Shown: positions 6,215 to 11,160 of the stretch, piece after piece | Position numbering within the stretch: position 1 is the first letter of the stretch | Layout: every line of letters starts with the position of its first letter | From: DATECU01 sp035286745 | Lineage (GTDB): Bacteria; Acidobacteriota; Vicinamibacteria; Fen-336 | Direction: 5' to 3' | Assembly: GCA_035286745.1 (NCBI GenBank) | Contig: DATECU010000159.1 | Coordinates: forward strand, 1-11,160 | Length of the DNA: 11,160 nucleotides | Made by a program: the position numbers and the translations under genes | Notes under the pieces: generated by a model | What the model was told of the DNA's origin: nothing | The model's input: the letters and a program-made list of their open reading frames with translations, nothing else | Database searches by the model: none

Positions 6215-7606
6215 ATGAGACGCATCGGCATCCTCACCGCCGGGGGAGACACCCCGGCGCTCAACGCCACCATCAAGGGCGCGGTGGTCCGCGCCAACCA
6301 GTGCCGGGTCGAGGTCTTCGGCTTCATCAAGGGCTTCTCGGGCCTGCTGTACCCCGAGGTCCCCCACGTGCACCTGAACCCGCTGTTCACCGAGATCCCG
6401 GAGCTGGACGGGACCCACGGGGGCACCATCCTGGGTGCCTCCCGGGCCTACGTGGACGCGGACGACGCCGATACCTGCGACCTGGTGGCGGACCGCATCG
6501 CCCGGCTGAAGATCGAGGGGCTCATCTGCATCGGCGGCGACGGGACGCTCAATGGCCTGCAACCCCTGGCCGACCGCTTTCCTGCGGTCCTGGCCCCCAA
6601 GACCATCGACAACGACCTGGGCCTCAACTACCGGAACGAGCCCGACGAGTGGCTCCGGGAACCGGCGGCGGACCCGCCCGGCTACCGCTATGTGCGGACC
6701 TCCTCCCGTACTGTGTTCGACCTGGAGCACATGGTCAACTACGCCACCCCAGGTTATGCGACGTCGGTTTACGTGTCCTCGGAGGGCGTGCGCCGCATCC
6801 GCACCACCGCCGAGAGCCATCGCCGGATCGCGATCATCGAGGTGATGGGCCGCAACGCCGGCTACATAGCACTCGGTTCCTCCTTCGGCCAGCCCGACAT
6901 CGTGCTGGTCCCCGAGCATCCGCTGAACGTGCCCCGGCTGGTGGAGCGGGTGATCGAGCTTTACGAGCTGCAGAAGAACGTGGTGATCGTGTGCGGCGAG
7001 GGGATCGTGGACGAGAGCGGCCAGCAGCTCGGGGCCAGGCAGGCCAGCCACGACCCGGCGGGCAACCTCGTCCTCTCCGGGGCCTCCGAGGCCCTCCGCC
7101 AGATCCTGATCGACGCCCTGGGCGACGAGTACTTTCGCCGGCACCGGCGGGCGGACTCGGCCAAGGACGCCATCTTCACCAGGAAGGTCGGCCACACCCA
7201 GCGCGGCGGGCGACCCATCCTCTTCGACCGCTTCTACGCCGCCCAGCTCGGCGGCAAGACGGTGGACATGCTGCTCGAGGGCCAGAACAACTCGGCCTCC
7301 ATCCTGCAATGGTCCTCGTCCCGCGGTTTCTACGTGGACAGCTACCCCGGCAACGCCTTTCGCGACCGCTGGGGCCTGATCCACGGCCGGCAGATGCACC
7401 CTTCGTTCTACGACCCGGAGCGGTTGCGTTTGTCGCGGGTGGGCATGGCCTACCTGCTGCCCATCTTCACCAACGCCATCGGCCACGACGACGTGGAGTA
7501 CATCCGCGACTCGCTGTTCCAGCAGGGGAACCTGACCCAGCCCTACCACTCGGTGAACACCGACATCACCAAACGCTTGCGCCACCTGGGAGCGAGCTCG
7601 GACTAG
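6215..7606 (+). CDS. 6-phosphofructokinase (PFK-A superfamily)
   Basis: The 463-residue cytoplasmic enzyme phosphorylates fructose 6-phosphate to the 1,6-bisphosphate in glycolysis. The start is ATG 6215, which puts the first strand (MRRIGILTAGGD) at the N-terminus; the frame is open to 5894 without family similarity. Motifs: GGDTPALN (10-17), GGDGT (107-111), PKTIDND (128-134, with the catalytic Asp), EVMGR (209-213), GEG (261-263) and KVGHTQRGG (324-332). Gly110 in GGDGT usually marks ATP use, while Lys129 in PKTIDND is usual in pyrophosphate enzymes and in plant/trypanosome-type ATP enzymes. The phosphoryl donor is thus uncertain, ATP being likelier. The usual GFDTA-type stretch after TIDND is replaced by a longer, divergent segment (135-185). 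At 463 residues it is longer than the 320-residue E. coli enzyme. The gene is monocistronic, divergent from the EPS genes and convergent with the kinase. Confidence 0.9.
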   Translation: MRRIGILTAGGDTPALNATIKGAVVRANQCRVEVFGFIKGFSGLLYPEVPHVHLNPLFTEIPELDGTHGGTILGASRAYVDADDADTCDLVADRIARLKIEGLICIGGDGTLNGLQPLADRFPAVLAPKTIDNDLGLNYRNEPDEWLREPAADPPGYRYVRTSSRTVFDLEHMVNYATPGYATSVYVSSEGVRRIRTTAESHRRIAIIEVMGRNAGYIALGSSFGQPDIVLVPEHPLNVPRLVERVIELYELQKNVVIVCGEGIVDESGQQLGARQASHDPAGNLVLSGASEALRQILIDALGDEYFRRHRRADSAKDAIFTRKVGHTQRGGRPILFDRFYAAQLGGKTVDMLLEGQNNSASILQWSSSRGFYVDSYPGNAFRDRWGLIHGRQMHPSFYDPERLRLSRVGMAYLLPIFTNAIGHDDVEYIRDSLFQQGNLTQPYHSVNTDITKRLRHLGASSD

Positions 7607-7636
7607 CGCGAGGGCCGCACCTGAGTGTCGCGCCGC

Positions 7637-9109
7637 TCACGGCTGGTCTTCGCAGTCGTGGGCGATGGGCAGCAGCAGGTCCACCACCACGCCCGGCTTG
7701 TCTTCGCGCGCTCTCATGCGGCAGCGGCCGCCGGCCTCCCACAGCCGGGAGGCGACCGCCGACAGCCCCAGGCCCAGTCCCGGCACCTGGCCGGTGAAGT
7801 CCTTGTCCCCCTGGAAGTAGGGGACGAAGGCGCGGGCGATCTGCTCGGGCGAGGGCCGTACGCCGTCGTCCTTCACGCTGAGCGCCATCCGCCCCTCGTC
7901 GGGGCGCAGCGCGACTTCCAGGCTGGGAGCTTGCCGAGGGTGGAACTTCTTCGCGTTCTCCAGCACCTCGCGCAGCATCCATTCGACGGTAGGCGTGGGC
8001 AAGGCCAACCGGCAGGCCGGAAGCTCCTCGGCGCGTAGCGACACCGTCGCGATCTCAAGCTGCGCCGCCGTCGCCCGCACCAGCTCCGGCAGCTCGCTCG
8101 CAAGAGGGCCGGTTCCGCCGATCCGGGAGAGGGCACCCAGCACGCGGTCGGCATCGGCCGCCAGACCACGTGCCGCGGCCAGGGCGGTGCCCGCCATCTC
8201 GCGAGCCGCCTCCGGCGACAGCTCGCTCAGGCTGTCGGCCAGGAACTGAAGCGAGCCGAGCAGCGCGGCCAGCGGCGTGCGCAGCTTGTGGGAGACCAGC
8301 GCCCCGAAGCTGCGTACGTCCCGGTGCAGGGCCATGCGGGCGGTCACGTCGCGCAGCCGCACCACCCGGGTGGCGTCGGGCGCCTCCAGGCTCTCGACCT
8401 CCAGCCAGAAGGCCCGGGCGGTGGGGGTCTCCGGTCGCACCACAAAGCGAGCCGCCCCGGACTCGCTAGGCGCAGGCCAGCTCCGCCAGGCGGCTTCCGG
8501 CTCCCGCAGGTAGTCGGCGCCCAGAATCTCCGGGAAGCGTCCCTGGACCGAGCCCAGGAACACCTGCGCCCGCGAGTTGGCGTGCAAGACGGCACCCTCT
8601 CCGTCCAGGATCAGGTAGCCGTCGTCCGAGCTTTCCACCACCCAGTCGAAGCGCGCCCGTTCCGCCTGCAAGCGGCGGTAGCGGTTCAGGCGGAAGATGT
8701 TCTTGAGCCGGGTGCGGAGCTCCAGCTCGTCGTAGGGCTTGGCCATGAAGTCGTCGGCACCGGCCTCCAGGCCGGCCAGCCGGGATTCCGGGTCCCCCAG
8801 AGCGGTAATCAAGATGATGGGGATCTCGGAGGTGGCGGGGTCGGCGCGCAACCGCCGGCACACCTCGAGGCCATCGATGCCCGGCATGTTGACGTCGAGC
8901 AGGACCGCGTCGGGCTTGGCCGCCGCGGCTAGTCGCAAGCCGGCGCTCCCGTTCTCGGCGACCAGGGTGGTGTAGCCGGCGAGACCGACCAGCTCCGCCG
9001 TCATGCCGCGGACCGCCTCGTCGTCGTCTATGATCAGAACCGCGCCGCCAGCCGTCAGGGCATTCTCCTCTCGGGGGTCTGGTGGGGATGCTAGCGCGCC
9101 CTCCGGCAT
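7637..9109 (-). CDS. Hybrid two-component protein: REC-PAS-HisKA-HATPase
   Basis: The 490-residue soluble signalling protein has no membrane segment or signal peptide. The receiver domain (about 22-140) has the acidic pocket D28-D30, phosphoacceptor D72 in LLDVNMPG, T102 and K124. A PAS-like domain follows (about 155-255; FDWVVESSDDGYLILDGEGAVLHANSRA). The H-box is LVSHKLRTPLAAL with H274; the residue after it is Lys instead of the usual Glu/Asp. The ATPase part has an N-box with N385 (EVLENAKKFHP), G1 DDG (414-416) and G2 PGLGLGLS (443-450). A REC-first layout suggests it is a relay member reading another kinase's signal. ATG 9109 has no ribosome binding site, whereas GAGGAG precedes an in-frame CTG at 9058, so the first 17 residues may not exist. 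No partner gene is adjacent; it lies 30 bases from the end of the phosphofructokinase gene, convergently. Confidence 0.9.
   Translation of the reverse strand: MPEGALASPPDPREENALTAGGAVLIIDDDEAVRGMTAELVGLAGYTTLVAENGSAGLRLAAAAKPDAVLLDVNMPGIDGLEVCRRLRADPATSEIPIILITALGDPESRLAGLEAGADDFMAKPYDELELRTRLKNIFRLNRYRRLQAERARFDWVVESSDDGYLILDGEGAVLHANSRAQVFLGSVQGRFPEILGADYLREPEAAWRSWPAPSESGAARFVVRPETPTARAFWLEVESLEAPDATRVVRLRDVTARMALHRDVRSFGALVSHKLRTPLAALLGSLQFLADSLSELSPEAAREMAGTALAAARGLAADADRVLGALSRIGGTGPLASELPELVRATAAQLEIATVSLRAEELPACRLALPTPTVEWMLREVLENAKKFHPRQAPSLEVALRPDEGRMALSVKDDGVRPSPEQIARAFVPYFQGDKDFTGQVPGLGLGLSAVASRLWEAGGRCRMRAREDKPGVVVDLLLPIAHDCEDQP
9065..9070 (-). promoter_or_regulatory. Ribosome binding site inside the annotated 5' end of the kinase gene
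   Basis: GAGGAG on the minus strand lies six bases before an in-frame CTG (9058) and two bases before an out-of-frame ATG (9063) that reads ATG CCC TGA. The ATG at 9109 has no such site. Confidence 0.45.
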
Positions 9110-9117
9110 CGGGTAAA
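9088..9117 (-). promoter_or_regulatory. Candidate promoter overlapping the 5' end of the kinase frame
   Basis: On the minus strand: -35 TTTACC (9117-9112, four of six matches), an 18-base spacer, and -10 TAGCAT (9093-9088). Transcription would begin near 9081, downstream of ATG 9109 but upstream of the GAGGAG at 9065-9070. Confidence 0.35.
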
Positions 9118-9124
9118 GGGGAAA

Positions 9125-9140
9125 GTCGACAGGTCGACAG
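9125..9140. repeat. Tandem GTCGACAG repeat upstream of the kinase gene
   Basis: Two perfect 8-bp copies (9125-9132 and 9133-9140), each containing the palindrome GTCGAC. They lie just upstream of the candidate kinase -35 box, so a regulator site is possible. Confidence 0.6.
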
Positions 9141-9234
9141 GTCCGGCCAGCCCGGTTCGGTTTCCCACCTTGGCAGCGCTCGGACCGCGTGAACGACCGG
9201 CTGGCTCGAATGCGGCACTACCTGCCGACTGGTG

Positions 9235-9264
9235 CTGACATCTCAAGCGGCAACGGACTAGCAT
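9235..9264 (+). promoter_or_regulatory. Promoter of the VapB-like antitoxin gene
   Basis: -35 CTGACA (9235-9240; five of six matches), an 18-base spacer, and -10 TAGCAT (9259-9264; four of six). Transcription would start near 9271, almost at ATG 9274, giving a leaderless message; no ribosome binding site is present. Confidence 0.5.
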
Positions 9265-9271
9265 CATGATG
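9262..9271. promoter_or_regulatory. Palindromic candidate operator of the antitoxin gene
   Basis: CATCATGATG is a perfect 10-bp palindrome overlapping the -10 box and the expected transcription start. Ribbon-helix-helix antitoxins commonly repress their own promoters through such sites; that use here is an inference. Confidence 0.45.
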
Positions 9272-9273
9272 TC

Positions 9274-9519
9274 ATGCGAACCACACTCACGCTGGACGAC
9301 GCTCTGGACCGCCGGGTGCGGCGACTGGCGGCGCGGCGAGGGCAGTCCTACCGGGAGGCTGTGAATGCTGTCCTCCGAGAGGGCCTGCAGGTCCTCGAGC
9401 GGACGCCTTCCCCCCAGCCCTACGAGACTCAGGCGCACTCGCTGGGGACCCTGCCGGGTGTGGACTACGACAAGGTGGGGCAACTCGCCGACGAGCTGGA
9501 CGACAGGTCCCGTCTCTGA
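9274..9519 (+). CDS. VapB-like ribbon-helix-helix antitoxin without an adjacent toxin
   Basis: The 81-residue protein begins with the ribbon MRTTLTLDDAL, then helices RRVRRLAARRGQSYREAVNAVLREGLQVL, the ribbon-helix-helix DNA-binding fold seen in VapB-type antitoxins (residues about 1-45). The C-terminal part (about 50-81; PYETQAHSLGTLPGVDYDKVGQLADELDD) matches the toxin-binding tail typical of this antitoxin group, where a leucine-rich segment docks into a PIN-domain toxin. The usual partner gene would follow within a few bases, but the next 113 bases hold no reading frame and the next gene is a protease. It is therefore an orphan: it may repress its own promoter, act with a toxin elsewhere, or be a relic. 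The frame is intact, which argues against simple decay. Confidence 0.82.
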   Translation: MRTTLTLDDALDRRVRRLAARRGQSYREAVNAVLREGLQVLERTPSPQPYETQAHSLGTLPGVDYDKVGQLADELDDRSRL

Positions 9520-9594
9520 GCCGCAGTGAGTTCGGTCCCCACCCCACTGCCCAGTTACCCATTGCTTTCGCGGTCGCGGAGCTGCGCCATTCGT

Positions 9595-9603
9595 GCTAGG
9601 GTT
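9595..9603 (+). promoter_or_regulatory. Candidate extended -10 promoter of the protease gene
   Basis: TGC followed by TAGGGT (9598-9603) resembles an extended -10, with no -35 at the right distance. Transcription would start near 9610, about 23 bases before ATG 9633. Confidence 0.35.
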
Positions 9604-9620
9604 CGAGAACTTTTGCTCTC

Positions 9621-9625
9621 GGAGG
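9621..9625 (+). promoter_or_regulatory. Ribosome binding site of the S8 protease gene
   Basis: GGAGG, seven bases before ATG 9633, an ideal distance and sequence. Confidence 0.75.
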
Positions 9626-9632
9626 CTAAAGC

Positions 9633-11123
9633 ATGAACCGTCCTCTCTCGGCCGCGCTGGTGGCGATTCTCCCTCTTCTCGCTTCGTCGGGCGCCAGGGC
9701 TGGCGACTGGCGCGACAAGGTCGACCCCTGGCTCCTCGACAAGATGGGCACCAGCCCCGCCGAGTTCATCGTGCTCCTTCGCGACCAGGCCGACCTGAGG
9801 CCGGCCCGCGCGCTCCTGAGCAAGCAGGAGAAGGGACGGCTCGTCTACGAGACGCTGCGCAAGACCGCCGAGACCACCCAGGCCCCCGTCCTGGCGACGC
9901 TGCGCGCCCAGAAGGTGGAACATCGCGCCTACTGGGTGGCCAACATGATCTGGGTCAAGGGGGAGCGAGCGGTCGTCGAGGCGATGGCCATGCGGGACGA
10001 CGTGGCCCGGGTCTACGCCAACCCCAAGGTCCGCTTCGCCGAGCCGCGTCTCGCAGCCGGGCTGCGATCGCCTGACGCCATCGAGTGGAACATCACCAAA
10101 GTGAAGGCCGACCAGGCCTGGGCGCTCGGGTATCGAGGTTCGGGGGCGGTGATCGCAGGCCAGGACACGGGCTACGACTGGGACCACCCGGCACTCCAAG
10201 GCAAGTACCGGGGCTGGAGCGGGTCGTCGGCCAACCACAACTACAACTGGCACGACTCCATCCACTCCGGCGGCGGTTCCTGCGGCGCCAACTCGACCCA
10301 GCCCTGCGACGACAACGGCCACGGCACTCACACCATGGGCACCATGGCGGGCGACGACGGGGGCAACAATCAGATCGGCATGGCGCCCGACGCCAAGTGG
10401 ATCGGCTGCCGCAACATGGACCAGGGCGACGGGACCCCCGCCACCTACAGCGAGTGCTTCCAGTTCTTCCTGGCGCCTACCGACTTGACGGGAGCCAATC
10501 CAAACCCCGCCCTGGCCCCCGACGTCATCAACAACTCCTGGGGCTGTCCTCCCAGCGAGGGGTGCACCGACCCCAACGTCCTCCGCACCATCGTGGAGAA
10601 CACCCGAGCCGCCGGCATCGTGCCGGTGGTCTCGGCCGGCAACAGCGGATCCTCGTGCAGCACCGTGGTGGACCCGGCGGCCATCTACGACGCTTCGTTC
10701 TCGGTCGGGTCGACCACCTCATCGGACGCCGTCTCCAGCTTCAGCAGCCGCGGCCCCGTGACCATCGACAGTAGCAACCGCTTGAAGCCGGACATCTCCG
10801 CGCCGGGGTCCGGCGTGCGCTCCAGCCTCCCGGGTACCGGCTATGGGAGCATGAGCGGCACCAGCATGGCCGGTCCCCACGTCGCCGGGCTGGTCGCCCT
10901 CGTGATCTCCGCCAACAACAACCTGGCGGGCCGGGTGGGCCAGATCGAGCGCATCGTTCGGCGCACAGCGTTCACGGGGATCACCACCGTGCAGACCTGC
11001 GGCGGGACGCCCACCAGCCAGATCCCCAACAACACGTTCGGCTACGGCCGCATCGACGCGCTGGCGGCCACCCAGGCCGCCGCCGACTGGATCTTCGCCG
11101 ACGGCTTCGACCCGGACATCTGA
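9633..11123 (+). CDS. Secreted subtilisin-like serine protease (S8, bacillopeptidase-F-like)
   Basis: The 496-residue preproenzyme cleaves proteins outside the cell. Residues 1-23 are a signal peptide (ARA-G). Residues about 40-140 look like an inhibitor-I9-type propeptide (FIVLLRDQADL, then MRDDVARVYANPKV). The catalytic domain holds all active-site residues: D178 in AGQDTG, H230 in NGHGTHTMG, oxyanion N337 in SAGNSG and S411 in GTSMAGPHVAG. The run HPALQGKYRG, NYNWHDS and APDVINNSWGC is typical of the bacillopeptidase-F-like S8 subgroup. Eight cysteines in the mature part fit disulfide bonding after secretion. The last residues, WIFADGFDPDI, form a short acidic tail beyond the protease fold. 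GGAGG sits seven bases before the ATG. The gene is transcribed alone, 113 bases after the antitoxin gene. Confidence 0.93.
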   Translation: MNRPLSAALVAILPLLASSGARAGDWRDKVDPWLLDKMGTSPAEFIVLLRDQADLRPARALLSKQEKGRLVYETLRKTAETTQAPVLATLRAQKVEHRAYWVANMIWVKGERAVVEAMAMRDDVARVYANPKVRFAEPRLAAGLRSPDAIEWNITKVKADQAWALGYRGSGAVIAGQDTGYDWDHPALQGKYRGWSGSSANHNYNWHDSIHSGGGSCGANSTQPCDDNGHGTHTMGTMAGDDGGNNQIGMAPDAKWIGCRNMDQGDGTPATYSECFQFFLAPTDLTGANPNPALAPDVINNSWGCPPSEGCTDPNVLRTIVENTRAAGIVPVVSAGNSGSSCSTVVDPAAIYDASFSVGSTTSSDAVSSFSSRGPVTIDSSNRLKPDISAPGSGVRSSLPGTGYGSMSGTSMAGPHVAGLVALVISANNNLAGRVGQIERIVRRTAFTGITTVQTCGGTPTSQIPNNTFGYGRIDALAATQAAADWIFADGFDPDI

Positions 11124-11125
11124 AC

Positions 11126-11154
11126 GCGGCGCCCGAAGTGGATTCGGTCGCCGC
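11126..11154 (+). terminator. Strong hairpin after the protease gene
   Basis: GCGGCG (11126-11131) pairs with CGCCGC (11149-11154) and CCGAA (11133-11137) with TTCGG (11143-11147), an 11-bp stem with one mismatch and a 5-base loop, starting two bases after the stop. Only six bases (TCTTGG) remain before the window ends, so a T-run cannot be judged. Confidence 0.6.
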
Positions 11155-11160
11155 TCTTGG

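Noticed and set aside
6118..7797. A 559-residue frame overlapping phosphofructokinase, and a 462-residue antisense frame
   Set aside because: Both are low-complexity shadow frames of the phosphofructokinase gene, which has full family motifs.
1..11160. Search for tRNA, rRNA, riboswitch, CRISPR, insertion sequence or prophage signals
   Set aside because: No cloverleaf, conserved rRNA stretch, spaced repeats, transposase or integrase was recognised on either strand.

Overview
The window is high-GC bacterial chromosome, with dense genes, short spacers and strong G/C preference at third codon positions. It has envelope genes for a Gram-negative cell: a Wza-type outer-membrane exporter, an outer-membrane beta-barrel and a lipoprotein. 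The mix of Uma2 nuclease, VapB-like antitoxin, bacillopeptidase-F-like secreted protease and this style of exopolysaccharide locus would suit an acidobacterial, myxobacterial or similar lineage. That placement is an inference; no rRNA or other marker is present to fix it.

Region 1 (1-6060) is an exopolysaccharide export locus read on the minus strand. In transcription order it holds a small secreted protein with a single C-terminal membrane segment (5545-6027), a Wza-like periplasmic/outer-membrane polysaccharide export protein (4591-5490), a Wzc-like chain-length regulator and tyrosine autokinase (2265-4472), a PKD-domain lipoprotein (1829-2239) and a NusG/RfaH-like transcription elongation factor (1302-1826). 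After a plus-strand Uma2-family nuclease gene (598-1164), the start of an outer-membrane beta-barrel gene continues off the left edge (483 to 1). No glycosyltransferase, flippase or polymerase is in view, so the sugar-assembling genes probably lie beyond the left edge. Two promoters are visible: one before 6027 and a near-consensus one (4521-4549) directly before wzc, with an inverted repeat around its -10 box.

Region 2 (6061-7636) holds a divergent 6-phosphofructokinase gene (6215-7606). Region 3 (7637-9109) is a minus-strand hybrid signalling protein with REC, PAS, HisKA-like and HATPase parts, convergent with the phosphofructokinase gene. Region 4 (9235-9519) is a VapB-like ribbon-helix-helix antitoxin gene with no toxin next to it and a perfect palindrome on its promoter. 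Region 5 (9633-11123) is a secreted subtilisin-like protease with its own ribosome binding site, followed by a strong hairpin.

No RNA gene, CRISPR array, insertion sequence or prophage was seen, and no gap between genes exceeds about 190 bases. The points most worth a second look are the accessory EPS genes (PKD lipoprotein and small anchored protein), the Uma2 gene splitting the EPS locus, the promoter architecture, the possible CTG start of the kinase, the orphan antitoxin and the unusual phosphofructokinase active-site motifs. I saw nothing that by itself proves a wholly new system.
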